A stretch of DNA of 64,000 nt. It comes from Mytilinidion resinicola (lineage: Eukaryota > Ascomycota > Dothideomycetes > Mytilinidiales > Mytilinidiaceae). The translations under genes were made by a program, and so were the position numbers. Shown here piece by piece: positions 11,373 through 22,464 of this stretch. Where the stretch lies: NCBI RefSeq assembly GCF_010093595.1, contig NW_022985449.1, positions 1,254,424 through 1,318,423 of the forward strand, given 5' to 3'. The notes under the pieces are model-generated. The model saw nothing but the letters and a program-made list of their open reading frames with translations, was not told the origin of the DNA and did not search any database. The stretch's first letter is position 1. Every line of letters begins with the position of its first letter.

Positions 11373-11935
11373 ATGCCCGCAGTCAACGGAGTCTCCAACG
11401 GCGTCGCCCGACCCAAGAAGCCATCCACGAACGGAGCCAGCGCCGTCCCTCAGCACATCCCCTCGCCTTACGAGGTCATGGCGTCGAGAATCGCAAACCG
11501 AGTCGCTGAGATGGCGGAGAACATTACCTTTGTGGAGCGCGAGAGGTACGTTCACCCCTCTTCCTATTTCAAACCGTCTCGTCACTCTTAGTCTTGATCG
11601 CTTCTTTTCGTCTCCGTCCCACACTGACACCTTCCAGACCATCCCAACAACCCGCCTCCCCAGCTCCCAAAGCCAAAAAGCCCCCACGCAAGCTCGAAAT
11701 GCGCCTGGGCCAGAACACCTCCTCGCCGACCAACATCACCTTCAGCGCGCCCTTCCTCGACAACACCCTTGCCAAGATGCTCTCGCTGCAGGACCGGATG
11801 CTGAAGGTGGGCCAGGAGCTCGCGGCGAGCGAAGACGTCGAAGAGAGTGTGAAGCAGGAGCAGTTCAGGCAGAGTGCGGAGCTGAGCCGGATCATTGCAC
11901 TGATTTGCGCGGAGAAGGCGAGGCAGGGCGCGTGA
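11373..11935 (+). CDS. Small conserved-looking hypothetical protein
   Basis: Exons 11373-11545 and 11638-11935 give 156 residues; the intron runs from GTACGT to CTTCCAG and joins VERER to PSQQP in frame. The N-terminus is Ser/Pro-rich. Two regions look helical and folded: residues 30-55 (SPYEVMASRIANRVAEMAEN) and 95-155 (a helix around NTLAKMLSLQDRML and a second, charged one ending ICAEKARQG). These could form a helical hairpin or coiled-coil subunit. There is no signal peptide or membrane segment. I do not recognise the family and give no function. Confidence 0.7.
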
Positions 11936-12586
11936 GCTGGCGAATTAATCGAGAGGGATGGATGAGCATGGCTTGAAGTTGTTTGAGTAAGCGATTTATG
12001 GGCTTGAGTTCAGTGCATGATTCTTGTTACTGAGGCTGCGTGGTTACGATGCTTGGATCTCATCTTTCGTTCGACGACAGCATTGCGGCAACAAATTTGT
12101 GGCGAACCGGAATTTTCTTTTATGTAGTGTCTCATAATGTACTATTATCAAAATTCAGTCAGGGTATCTTGTTACTTACATACGTTCCGTACCCCCTTGA
12201 TCCAGTCATCTTTTTCACGTATCCGCTAACCCGGGCTCCACTCGCCTCCCCCACGATCGGCTCTTGATGCCCACTTCATGCTAGCCCGCCGAGGCTTGCA
12301 GATATCATGTGTAGCAAACAATGGTAGCTCTCGGAACTCATGAACACAAATCCGTGGCGGTAGTCAGGAGATGGGGGGTTAGAAATGTCACATAAGAAGC
12401 TAAGTACCGCGTGCGATTTGAAGAGTTTTTTGGTTCAGAGTCTAGTCATTACTGCATCTGTTCCCGGAACCATACATATATCTTGAATCTCTCCACCTCG
12501 AACTACCTACCTATAATCACCCAGTTACATCAACACAACCTCACTCCCACTCTACACGAATCGATCAACTCACCATCACCGCCACA
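11936..12586. other. Intergenic, 5' flank of the GXWXG gene
   Basis: About 650 bp, pyrimidine-rich just before 12587 as is usual for filamentous fungal promoters. Nothing else recognised. Confidence 0.4.
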
Positions 12587-13372
12587 ATGCCGAGGTACCA
12601 TTTCCCCCCACGCTGGGCGTGAAAAAAGTGGCCCACTCATCAAGCACTCCGTCTCACGTGTGCACTTGTCTGGTGTTTCAACGAGTTTCCACATAGTCCA
12701 AGGCGAAGGGTCTTATCTCGTTCAGATTCCCAAAAATGCATTAAGCACCCCAAGCAGTGGCAGACAGGTGTACACAAAAGACAGCTTGCTGCAGCATTAA
12801 AGTGCCACCTTTTCCATGCTCCGCGCCCNNNNNNNNNNNNNNNNNNNNNNNNNNNNNNNNNNNNNNNNCTGAACTAACACCTTCCCTCCCCCTCCAGCCC
12901 CTCCGAAGCCTTCATCGCCCTCACAAAACTACACGGCACCGTCCTGGAACCCACTATCCGCGCCGCCTTCGAAGCCCTCCCACCCATCACCGACCCCGCC
13001 TTCCTCTACGGCGAATGGACAGGCGGCAGCTTCGAGAACGACCACCCGGGCCACGCAACGCTAAAATCGATGCGCTGGGCGGGCAAGAACTTTCGCGATG
13101 TCAACGACGTGGACCCGATTGTCGTGTACGACGACCAGGGAAAGCGGGCGGTGGGCGAGGCGTTCGGGGCGAGCTCCGCGCGGCTGAGGAAAGTGGAGCT
13201 GTGGGGAAAATTGAGTGTGGCGATGGTGTATGATAAGAATCCGATTATTGATCAGTTTCGGTTTGTGGGCGAGGATTTGGTGGCGGGCGCGATGGATGTG
13301 AAGCCGGATACGGGACGGGTGTATTATTTTTATTTGAAGAGGAATAAGAATGGGGAGGGAGAGAAGTTGTAA
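12587..13372 (+). CDS. GXWXG / DUF4334 domain protein
   Basis: A short first exon of 8 nt (12587-12594, ATGCCGAG) joins across an intron with an assembly gap to 12898-13372, giving 160 residues starting MPSPSEAF. The acceptor CCTCCAG is preceded by CTAAC at about 12872. The N-terminal GXWXG motif is GEWTG at 41-45. The DUF4334 half follows, with the typical string GASSARLRKVE, then VAMVYD, PIIDQFR and YYFYLKR. Such proteins are small cytosolic proteins of unknown biochemical role found in fungi and bacteria. The ~300-nt intron is unusually long for this window and its true length is unknown because of the gap. Confidence 0.85.
12829..12868. other. Assembly gap (40 N)
   Basis: Forty undetermined bases inside the intron of the GXWXG gene. 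The run length need not be the true length. Confidence 0.99.
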
Positions 13373-13665
13373 GAGGAGTTGAGTGGAAGGTTGAGATGAA
13401 AGGGCGGAGTGTTGAAAGCTGAGTAGCGAAACAGATGACGAAGGTGAAGTATTGGAAACTTGAGTAGAGCAACACAGAAGCAGTAGTGCTTATATGAAGA
13501 AGCTTTTTCTAGTCCAGTTGGAGCTTCAATTGAATTGATAGAAGGAAATTAAGACAGCCATTGGAGAAGTAAGAAGGCCTATTCCGGAGGCATACGGGGT
13601 ATTGCCACCCATCCTTCGCCAATCCACATCTCATAGCAAGGTTCTCGTCTGAAGCTCTTCAGAGC
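13373..13665. other. Convergent 3' region
   Basis: About 290 bp shared by the 3' ends of the GXWXG gene and acylphosphatase; nothing recognised. Confidence 0.4.
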
Positions 13666-14168
13666 TTAGTACTTGACGGAGAAGCCACGCTCGCCTTGCC
13701 TCGCTTCTATATCTGACTGTTCAACGCCCGTAACGCGAGCTGCCCGGGGGCCTTTGTTGAGATGCTGGACGAACTCGGTGAGGACACTCTCGCTGCCCTG
13801 TGCTTCGCCCTTCACCTTCGAGGCAGGTCAGAGTACAAGTCGATTCTACGAGGGCAGGTAGTAGCTTGCCGTTCCATCTGATGCATTCTGGACGAATCCT
13901 TTCACGCCCAACTTCTTAGCTTGCTGCTGGGTGAAGTCACTGTTAATGGTGAGAACATGTTGAGGCTGCTTGGGCAGGTGCCGAGTTCACCGAAAGCAGA
14001 CGCCTATGGGGTCCAAGTTAGCGATGATCCGTCTGGGGTGGAGCTTGCAATGGCTGACCTTGGACTTCTCCATCGACTTTGTACGCAATCTGAGGGGCAT
14101 TAACACGAGTCTGATATAGGCCGGATCGGGTAGTATATGGAGGGGCAACATACCCGCTTGTCGGCCAT
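13666..14168 (-). CDS. Acylphosphatase, five exons
   Basis: Small cytosolic enzyme that hydrolyses acyl phosphates. Exons 14168-14154, 14089-14059, 14003-13991, 13939-13870 and 13815-13666 give exactly 92 residues, the normal family size. Catalytic residues are present: Arg20 in GEVQGVCFR and Asn38 in VKGFVQN. The C-terminus ends GFSVKY, as is usual. The third exon is only 13 nt and encodes part of the active-site loop. The fourth intron (13869-13816) starts GCAAGC and ends CGAAG, a GC-AG intron; it yields DGTVKGEAQG, the expected ungapped family sequence. Automated prediction could easily miss or mis-splice this gene because no exon exceeds 150 nt. Confidence 0.92.
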
Positions 14169-14723
14169 TTTGACGGTAGATGAGAGAGAATTTCCCATGG
14201 GATGGTGATAGCAGGTCTCTAGGAGAACAGTGTAGGGAAATGCAGTTACAGCCAGAGCGTTTTAAGGGTCCGGCGTCAAACAATGAATTTTAATCGACGT
14301 CATAAGACTGCCTTCCCGCGGGGAGTAGCTCAAGGCGAGCTGACTCGGTGCAACCTCAACATTCCAGAAGGCTCGCCCTAGCAGCACATCCCGCGTTATC
14401 TCGATAGGGCAGATTGCAGCAGACAAAGACCTCGGGCTGGCCTGTGAATGCAGCGCGTTGTTTTTGCTGGCGACGCGTTGATCGCTCGGCCCGGCACCTC
14501 AGGCACCTCATCTCCGAAACGTATTCGCGCTTCGTTCATGCGTCGAGCCCCCTTCCACACCACCTTCTACCTGAAACCCACCGCGACACCACACATGCCG
14601 ACACCGCAACTACGCTCATCGTAACCTGAAGACCCTCTGCATACCCTCATCCAAGGACCATACCCTCCTCCCATCAGGCGCCTGGAATGCCCGTGGCCTT
14701 CTCCGCGTTTTTGCCAGATCACC
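14169..14723. promoter_or_regulatory. Divergent promoter region
   Basis: About 550 bp between the acylphosphatase start and the plus-strand gene at 14724; pyrimidine-rich toward 14700. No specific site assigned. Confidence 0.4.
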
Positions 14724-16274
14724 ATGTCTGACGATGCTTTGGCTTCACCTACCGTCGAAAGACCCGGTTCGCCTTCACCATGGGTCTCACCCTCACTCGC
14801 CATAGGAGCATGTCCGCCGCTGGACCGCTCCATTTCAACGGCATCCTCAGTTTCCTCCGTCTCTGGTCGATCCTCCAGCTCGCGCCTCTCCGATAGCGGA
14901 TTACCAGGCAGGCGGCGGGGCTATATGCGACCAGAAGGCACAAAATTTGCAGACTCGGCTAGGAATCGAGAGAGCGTTCAGAACCTCGGTACTATTGCGC
15001 ATCTGCAGTACTATTTTGCGCGAACGGGCTTGCTGGACGGGAAAGGGGCACAACTGGCCAAGGCACGAAAGTCTGGAGGTGGAAGCGGCTCCGAGTCACC
15101 ATCCGGTGCGGTGGAAAGCATGTCCCCTTTAACCATGCTTTCGGATAGGGACGCGGCATTCGATAGGTCAGAGCTTCTGCTGGGTGACTCGCAGATTGGG
15201 GATGGGCTTGTGGAGAGCCCAATCGACCAAGAGGATGGATCGAGCAGCTGGGGTGATTATCAGGAGCCCATGATGCTCCCTCCGACCGTCAGCACGTACA
15301 AAAACACGCCCGTTTACGTCCCGCCGCCGCCAGATATGGTGGTCTTGAGAAGAGAACTACGGGAAGCTATGGTCGACGCACTGCAGCTACTAAAGGAACT
15401 GGACAAGGCAAGCGGAGGGAATAAAGATGGTGCTACCGCAGGTGCTGCTGTTGAGACGGAGACACAAGGGTGGTACGAGATACAGGGCCTGCATTTCCTC
15501 GACATTGTCACACTTGCTATCCGAGCCGCCAAAAATTATTACACCGCACACGAACAGCCGCAACGTTTATACTCGATCAAGTCCGAGCGACAGATCCGGA
15601 AGGAATTGTACGAAGTCCTAGATATCCTCAAGCGCATAGCCACACGCAATTTCGCTGGGGGTGTGAAACCCCTTGAGCGGGAGGCGATCCTGACATGGGC
15701 GTCCGGAATCGGGAGGCTTCTCGACACAGAAGAAGAAAAGGAGAGGGTTGAGATTGAGGAGCGGGAGAAGTGGAGATGGCGGGAAGGTGACTGGAGCGGC
15801 AAGGAGCGAGATCGAGAGGTGCTCTTCTTGCGCTCTTTCGACCCTGATTCCGAGGAGCTTCCAGACTGGACAGAGCCAACAGAAGGAGTCGAATTGCCAA
15901 CGCCGTTCCTCAAATCACTGCAAAATGGCCTGCGTCTCGTTCATCTCCACAACGCGCTAAACAAGAAGTCCCGCCGGCAGTTCGAGGAGATCAAACACTA
16001 CCACACGGACACGGCTAAACCATACCGATGCGCAGACAATTTGCGATACTGGATCAAGGCAGCCCAGCTGAGATGGGACGTCAAGCTTGACCTGCTTGAC
16101 GTGGATGTAATGGCTGTGGTACACGGCGACGACGCAGCCGCATGGAGGAAATTTGACGAGGCCCTGCTCAAGTGGTGCAAAGGCGTACGAGAAGAGATCA
16201 TCGCAGAGTGGCAAGAGCACAGAAAAGCCTCGCAGTCGAAAACACCCACGCTTCGGACCTCGTTCGCAGCATAA
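14724..16274 (+). CDS. Conserved-looking fungal protein, possible CH-like fold, function unknown
   Basis: Single exon of 516 residues from the ATG at 14724. The first 70 residues are Ser/Pro-rich, including an acidic, phosphorylation-prone SISTASSVSSVS run. Residues 200-345 are helical and charged. The last ~140 residues look like a compact domain: FLKSLQNGLRLVHLHNAL, then YRCADNLRYWIKAAQLRW and LLKWCKGVREEI. The pattern of a short helix with LxNGLxLxxLxN followed by a Tyr/Asp-led helix resembles calponin-homology-type domains, but this is only a visual likeness. There is no signal peptide or membrane segment. It neighbours Kar9, another cytoskeletal protein, on the same strand, which is at most weak support. 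Confidence 0.75.
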   Translation: MSDDALASPTVERPGSPSPWVSPSLAIGACPPLDRSISTASSVSSVSGRSSSSRLSDSGLPGRRRGYMRPEGTKFADSARNRESVQNLGTIAHLQYYFARTGLLDGKGAQLAKARKSGGGSGSESPSGAVESMSPLTMLSDRDAAFDRSELLLGDSQIGDGLVESPIDQEDGSSSWGDYQEPMMLPPTVSTYKNTPVYVPPPPDMVVLRRELREAMVDALQLLKELDKASGGNKDGATAGAAVETETQGWYEIQGLHFLDIVTLAIRAAKNYYTAHEQPQRLYSIKSERQIRKELYEVLDILKRIATRNFAGGVKPLEREAILTWASGIGRLLDTEEEKERVEIEEREKWRWREGDWSGKERDREVLFLRSFDPDSEELPDWTEPTEGVELPTPFLKSLQNGLRLVHLHNALNKKSRRQFEEIKHYHTDTAKPYRCADNLRYWIKAAQLRWDVKLDLLDVDVMAVVHGDDAAAWRKFDEALLKWCKGVREEIIAEWQEHRKASQSKTPTLRTSFAA

Positions 16275-17477
16275 AGGTGGCTGGTCTGAGACTCAGTACG
16301 ACGTTATTGGACCGCAACGACTATCGGTTGGCCTGCATGGCGGGCCGAGGTACGAGTAGGGTTTTGAGCACAGCGGAGGCATTGAAATTGGCGATGTTGC
16401 ATCTTTTCTTTCCAGACAGCTGTCTGATGACACAGGCATTTGCCGTTTATTAGCACCCACAGTTTGAAGATACCCCTACAGCATCTTATTATTTCCATAG
16501 CGCGGACGGAACATTCTCCAATCAATCTAAATGCCAGAGAAAAGGCAAAATGAATCAGAATAGGTCGCGACGTTCACAGTTGCTGTGAACCATACGGCAC
16601 TCCCATATCAACTCTTCATGCAAGGTGCGGTGGCGGCGATCGTGAGCATGGAGCCACCCCCTGGTTCGTGCAGCGGGCTGCTCTCCGTCTGCCCATGATC
16701 GCGTCTCAGCGGACGGAGGGACGGCAGCGTCGATAGGCCGGCAGAGTATGCGGTATTGTCGCGAGCGTGTTGTTCTTTGGCCGCTCCGGCGTGATATTGC
16801 TGGCTCCTTTTTATGTCCGCTGGTATTTTACAAGGAAGGACCTTATCCGTCAAACGCGAGCGCGGTGCGCGTCTCCAGGCCGTCAGACCCTTGGAATTCC
16901 GGAGATCATGGGCCTGCTAAACTGCCGCACTTCTTGGCGTGTGCCCTGGGGGGTTGTGCAGCAGTAGCGCGGGGCAGTGTAGCCGGGTTCGAGGTCCTCC
17001 TGGATATCATGGAAGAAGTTTTGCTATGATATTTCCCTTGTAGGTGCTCCCAAGGAGATGTATGAGCACATAGCTTCCATCAAAATTAAATAGCGCCTGC
17101 CAACTATACGCTGTACATTGGCCGCTCCAACGGCAACTACGGAGCCTCTACAGCGTCACCGCACCGTCGTACGAATTTGTCTCGCGCGGTCTCATATCAA
17201 GCTGAGGGACCCTTGACACTCTTCACTACGGTGCTGGCTTATCGTGGTCGCGTTTCTGGCATGCCTTTGAAAGGACTTCACCCTGATCCCGACCACCATT
17301 GTGCCCTTCATTATACTGCGCGACTGCTGGTGAAATTGTGCATGCCAAGCTTCCCCGGTTTACAGCCTCCCTAGTGTTGAAGGGCTGCCTGTTCGCTGCG
17401 CAACACTCTTATTATCCCCGACCTCCTCCTACAACCATCCATTCACTCCTGAACCTCAGCAGAGCCCGCGCTCCCCC
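16275..17477. other. Intergenic, 5' flank of KAR9
   Basis: About 1.2 kb between two plus-strand genes. It becomes pyrimidine-rich (CT/CCT tracts) in the last 150 bp before the Kar9 start. No gene or repeat recognised. Confidence 0.4.
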
Positions 17478-20400
17478 ATGACGGGCAGCCCGGCCTCCAT
17501 CCATCTCCTCTCCCCTAACACACCGCCTCGCCCGACGACTGCGCCATCCGTCTCCGATGCCAACCAAGTGAAGCCAGCTGTTCGACCTCACTCCCACGTA
17601 GGGCTTTTCACCACATCACCGCCCGCTCGGACGCCAGCCAACCCGGACGACACTGCACTGGAAGGCCTCTTCGTCTCTCGCAAAGCCTCCCCCGGCCTAT
17701 TGGCCCGCATGAAACTGCTGAACCAGCAAAAGAGTCGCGTTGTCTCGTCGCCCATATTAGGCCAGGACAAAATTGGGAAGATCCCAGAGAGCCAGCTGCG
17801 GGAGCTGGACATCTTGCACAACAGGGACGGCTCCATTCGCATCCAGCGCCTGGGCCGTGCTTGGACTGGTGTTGGGCCAAACCCGTTTCTGGAGCCTCAA
17901 CACACCGGTGACAGCCTACCGGCGATGGATCAAGACCCGCCGCCCGGTTTCGACAGCGACCACTCCTCTGTTATCAGTACCAGTGATCGAGTCGTGCCCT
18001 CAGACTCAGAGCAGGACGATACTCCGGACACCCTAGGCGAGGATACGCAAAAGTACCGCCTGCCAGACATCACGAAGACGAAGAGCCTCTCGCAGTCAAT
18101 CACCGAGACCCAGTCAATTGCTGAGACCCAAAACAACTCGGAGCAGGAGGAACCTGGGCCTACTCCTCCACCAAAAGACACACCCGTCACTCAAGCGCAG
18201 AGCCTCGATGGTACCGAGACGGAGGAACAAATTGATGTTGCGTCGTACTTTACGCGACGCAGCCACATCGCCCGCGCAGCCTCTATCTACACGCTCTCCC
18301 GCGTATCTTTTACGAACCAAATACAGCAATTAACTTCCATCTCCCTCCCACCCGCCGCCTCTCTTTCCTCCAGCATCTCCGCCATCCCCACTTCAACCGC
18401 CGCTGGAAGGGCCTTGCATGACGCTGCAGGACAAATCAGACTATGGATGACCAAAGCGTCCGAAGTTCTAAACGGACTAGATGCAGAAGATGACGTCGAA
18501 TGGGCTGCCGCTGCAGGGCGAGAAGGTCTAGCCGAGGTAGATATTGCAATTGGTCGGTTTGAAAGTCTAGTCAACGTCTACATCACCGCCATCGAGGAAT
18601 TGCAATCACGATCAGATATCGCAAGCCTGCCTGCTAAGGCATTGGAAGGGCTTATGGGACAAATGGACGAGGTGGTCCGCGACTGGAATAAGATCAAAAA
18701 GACCTTGAAAGAAATCAAGAGCCAAGTCGAGATTGCAATGGAATGGGAAGAACTTTGGAACATTGTCTTGGGAGAGATTGGTCTCGAGATTGAGAACTTG
18801 AGCCGACTGGTATTTGAGATGGAGGAACGTCGACATCGAGCCATCACCGAGTCCGTCTCTGAGTCTGCCGAGAAGTTTGACATTGCCGAATTAGAGACCA
18901 TCGTGGAAGAGACCCCGCGACAAATCAAGACGAATAACCGATTCAGTCTTCCCCCTACCTTTTCGGTCAGCTCCCCCATTTCGCCAATTCCGCAGATGGA
19001 ACAAGAAAGTTCAAAGCTACTAGCTTTATTCGCCCGCATGCAACCACTACGAGCGTCTCTCGATTTTCTCCCCATGCGACTAGCGTCGTTCCAGAATAGG
19101 GGTGCCAAAGTGTTCCCCACGGCTTGTGATGATCTAAACCGGCGCAAAGAAATCTTGGAAGCCCAGGAGAAGCAATTGGAAGCTGATGCCGATGCACTAC
19201 GACAAGAACTTGGCGAAGATAAATGGGTGCACAGTTTCAGACAAGCAGGCAGTAAGGCACTGGCTATGTGGACGTCACTCACAAAGAGTGTCCAAAAAGT
19301 ACGACAGGCCATCGACGAACAGGACGACGAAAAGCTGGCTAGTAGGATCTCTGCCTACAACGACAAAAAGGAGCATTACCCACCGTCGATGAGGAGGGTT
19401 TTGGAGCTTATTGATATTGAGATGAGGAACCGATCCACCGTGAATGGGGAGATCTTGAGGATCCAGCAAGACGTACGGCAAAAGGTTACAGAGAGCGAGA
19501 GAGAGATTCAAGAGATGGACGCAGTTCTTGACTACTTTAACTCGAATAAGGCATTGCGAGATTCGGTGTCTACGGTCTTTTCGAGCCGGACAGAGATGTC
19601 TGGCAGTGCAATCGACACTCCAGGCAGCTCGCCAGCATCTTCGGTCATAAATATGAGCCGCAAAGGCAGCGAGAACGGCCCTCACACGCCGAACGTTGGG
19701 AGAAAATCTCGTCAAGGAAGCACGGCGAGTAGTGTACAGTCCGTATCCTCCAACAGGAGGTTCTCGAGCCTACCAACGAGCGTCAGCGCTGTAAGTCACA
19801 TTCCTCGCCACTCCTTAGGTTCACGACTCGAGTCGATGTCTATATCCCCTTCTCGCGGGAGCTCGCACACTCCTTCTGTGCACTCCAATACACCCCGATC
19901 TGACAGGTCGGATGGTACAAAGCCCCGATGGAACTCGTCTGTCAACATGAATGACACGATCGTGGGGCACAACTTCAAGCCACTTTCGGCGACCACTCCG
20001 TCGCCCCATCGGAAGTCTCCCGCTATGCTTCGATCGATGTCGACACAATCTGCCATTCCCGTCCGCAGTCCGCTCAGTCAATCGACGGCGTCACCTCCTA
20101 CTTCGAAAACCCCTCGACCTTCGTCTACTACGCCCTCTCAACGACCGTCCGCCAGCAAGCGCACCTCTTACATTCAGGCCCCCTCGACACCATCACGGGT
20201 ACCTGCCACCCGCACGAGCTCCTCGTCAAAACTGTCAGCCAGTGTCACACAATCTGGCCGTCGCGTTAGTCCGATGCCAGAAGCGCACGACGAGAATGGC
20301 ACGGTCGAAGAAAGCCCAACCACTCGACCGAAACTCGCAAGACCATCGAGCTCAATGAATGGTCGGAGGGCCAGCATGCTGCCGCAAGCTAAAACTCGGC

Positions 20401-20510
20401 CCACCAGCGAACGTGTCGTAAGTACCGGCGGCCGTGAGAGTCGTGTTGGCGGCAGGATGTCCAGCATGGGCAACAATGCCGATGCAGACCGGCCGCGGTG
20501 GAAAGGCTAG
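17478..20510 (+). CDS. KAR9: Kar9-type karyogamy/spindle-positioning protein
   Basis: Kar9 links the microtubule plus-end protein EB1/Bim1 to actin-based transport and orients spindles and nuclei. Single exon, 1010 residues. After a Ser/Pro-rich N-terminus the KAR9 domain runs roughly from residue 250 to 720. It includes VASYFTRRSHIARAASIY, the helical block SLVNVYITAIEELQSR, and EIAMEWEELWNIVLGEIG. The rest is a basic, Ser/Thr/Pro-rich tail typical of microtubule-associated proteins. The tail has two EB1-binding SxIP motifs, SHIP at 773-776 and SAIP at 858-861, both beside basic residues. Multiple SP/TP sites suggest control by cyclin-dependent kinase, as known for yeast Kar9. The start is the first in-frame ATG, giving MTGSPAS. 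Confidence 0.9.
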   Translation: MTGSPASIHLLSPNTPPRPTTAPSVSDANQVKPAVRPHSHVGLFTTSPPARTPANPDDTALEGLFVSRKASPGLLARMKLLNQQKSRVVSSPILGQDKIGKIPESQLRELDILHNRDGSIRIQRLGRAWTGVGPNPFLEPQHTGDSLPAMDQDPPPGFDSDHSSVISTSDRVVPSDSEQDDTPDTLGEDTQKYRLPDITKTKSLSQSITETQSIAETQNNSEQEEPGPTPPPKDTPVTQAQSLDGTETEEQIDVASYFTRRSHIARAASIYTLSRVSFTNQIQQLTSISLPPAASLSSSISAIPTSTAAGRALHDAAGQIRLWMTKASEVLNGLDAEDDVEWAAAAGREGLAEVDIAIGRFESLVNVYITAIEELQSRSDIASLPAKALEGLMGQMDEVVRDWNKIKKTLKEIKSQVEIAMEWEELWNIVLGEIGLEIENLSRLVFEMEERRHRAITESVSESAEKFDIAELETIVEETPRQIKTNNRFSLPPTFSVSSPISPIPQMEQESSKLLALFARMQPLRASLDFLPMRLASFQNRGAKVFPTACDDLNRRKEILEAQEKQLEADADALRQELGEDKWVHSFRQAGSKALAMWTSLTKSVQKVRQAIDEQDDEKLASRISAYNDKKEHYPPSMRRVLELIDIEMRNRSTVNGEILRIQQDVRQKVTESEREIQEMDAVLDYFNSNKALRDSVSTVFSSRTEMSGSAIDTPGSSPASSVINMSRKGSENGPHTPNVGRKSRQGSTASSVQSVSSNRRFSSLPTSVSAVSHIPRHSLGSRLESMSISPSRGSSHTPSVHSNTPRSDRSDGTKPRWNSSVNMNDTIVGHNFKPLSATTPSPHRKSPAMLRSMSTQSAIPVRSPLSQSTASPPTSKTPRPSSTTPSQRPSASKRTSYIQAPSTPSRVPATRTSSSSKLSASVTQSGRRVSPMPEAHDENGTVEESPTTRPKLARPSSSMNGRRASMLPQAKTRPTSERVVSTGGRESRVGGRMSSMGNNADADRPRWKG

Positions 20511-22464
20511 ATGGTAGGGATGCCACATGCTGTTGGTGCTGTAATCTGTTCTGTCCTCTCCGCTCTGTAGCTTGACGCGCAAAACAAAACGTGGTTGGAC
20601 GTGCTCGTTCTGGCTGTGGTAGTGTATACCAGACTACTCGTTCTAATACCCTGTTGCGCTTGCTTACTCTCTCTCTTGCTCTTGTTGTATCGTTTGACGA
20701 ATATGGAGCGTTCTCGTCTCATCTCATGTTATCTTTTTGTCTGTTCGGCGCTCGGAGTTAGGCATGTCATGGCCTGGAGGGGCCAGGTATGCTTGCGCTA
20801 GAGTGTCGTGGTAGTGCGAGATGGCCTTGTCCGGCTATGTTTCTCTTCTTTCTTCCATTGCGATGGTCCCCTTTTGAGAATTGTTTCGTTTCACTGTGGA
20901 TACTTGGCGACGACAGTATTTCTTCCTGGAGGAGGAGAGGGGGTTGTGGTGGTGTTCACCCAGAACAAGGGGGCGAGATATGTTAGAGATCAGTTTATTG
21001 CCAGATGGGAACCTCTAGGTATGGTGATGGGTGCGGATATTGGGACATGTTTGTCGGTCTGGGATTAGGTAGTGTGATAGTTTGGCGGCGGCATTTAGTT
21101 AGCTAGGCTACCTATACTACTATCTAAAAGCATCGTCATTACCTGGAGTCGTTCTGTGATAGTGGGTTTCTGATGAAGTCTTTGAAGTAGATACCTATTC
21201 GACTGCCGAACTCTACCTCGCCACCACAATCTTCGGATATCCCCTATCCGCTGCAAGCTGCACATCCCCAGCTGCACAGCCTCGCGTTCTTCTAGCCGAG
21301 ATGATCCTATGCTACAACCGAAGTTCGTTTAAGCAACTCAGCCATGGATCCCCTAACCACGGAACCTTAGCACCCGCGCCACAACTGCACCGCCACAAGC
21401 CGCCACACCTCGCTTCCGCTCCAGCTGTCAGATGCAAAGTGGGTCGACGGCTCACGATACTTCGTATCTGCTTAGGCACCTTATTGGACGCGTCAGGTGG
21501 AGGCAGACCGTTATTGAATCGATGCTGCTACTGCACGACGGATAGACTATTGGCATTGATGGGGGTGGGTTGAGGGTTGAAGGTATGCACTAACATCCCG
21601 AGGTGCTGGGAGGAGGGCGTGAAGATAGGCTTGTGTTTTGGCTCAGGAACAGAACCCACTTCCTGCTTCGATTCCAAGGTGCCGGCCAAGCCAAGGTCCC
21701 GGTGTACGGAGAAGCCGTCGAGGGATGACGGGGAGTTTCTGCCGCTCTGCAAGCGAGGGCGCAATTCACCAATCCCATCCCGTTCTGGCGAGATACCGGT
21801 CTTTGAATTGCCATGCATCTGACGTCCGCACGCGGCTCCCTGACAACTGTTCGAGCGCCGGCGCAACGCCCGCATGGGTTGGCTTTGTGGAGCAGCCAGT
21901 CGCGCACGCCGTCGAGCGGCTGCTGGCTCGAAGCGGCAAGGGGCCGTGGAGAGATCGCTGCCGGTTTGGGCGGTGGGTATGACGTGAAGGTGCTGAGCGC
22001 AATCAACCCTCGACGGGGGCGCGAGCAGGGAATCGGGGCTAAGTGATAATGGTGAGTAGCTGCTGCGTTTTGGATGCCTTCCAATTCCGCCTTTCTGTTG
22101 TTGTTGTTGTTCGTCCTGTCTGTCCCGTTGAATTCTCAAAGGTCTCGAGACCGCGTATTCGTCAATCCACAGGAGGCGACCCAATTGCGGGCGGAAGTGC
22201 CACTTTCTATTCTCGGCCCAGATCCCAAGACGCGAGTGGCGAGTGACTGATCCATCCCGTGGTGATCTGGTGCTCTGGTCCCGCCTCCGAGCTTTATGCT
22301 ATTGTTTCACGCGACGACGGTTCCTGAGTCCACCACAAGTCTCTGTCCTGTCGTTTCTACACCATTCACCGTCGCTATTGAGAGCCTCACTCGCTTCTTA
22401 AACCAAGAGTCTTGAACCAGCGAGAGGATATATATCGAAACAGCCGCGTTGAACGCCCATCACC
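20511..22464. other. Long intergenic region
   Basis: Nearly 2 kb with no supported gene. A minus-strand frame at 21528-22184 (218 codons) is Arg/Ser/Gln-rich with no family likeness and is best treated as chance. A short TTG run lies at 22095-22111. The last 100 bp before 22465 form the likely promoter and 5' UTR of the kelch gene. Confidence 0.4.

Noticed and set aside
16960..17020. tRNA-like T-loop GGGTTCGAGGTCC
   Set aside because: The flanking bases cannot form a T stem, and no acceptor or anticodon stem fits.
21528..22184. 218-codon minus-strand frame
   Set aside because: Arg/Ser/Gln-rich with no motif; overlapping frames of similar length exist on both strands.
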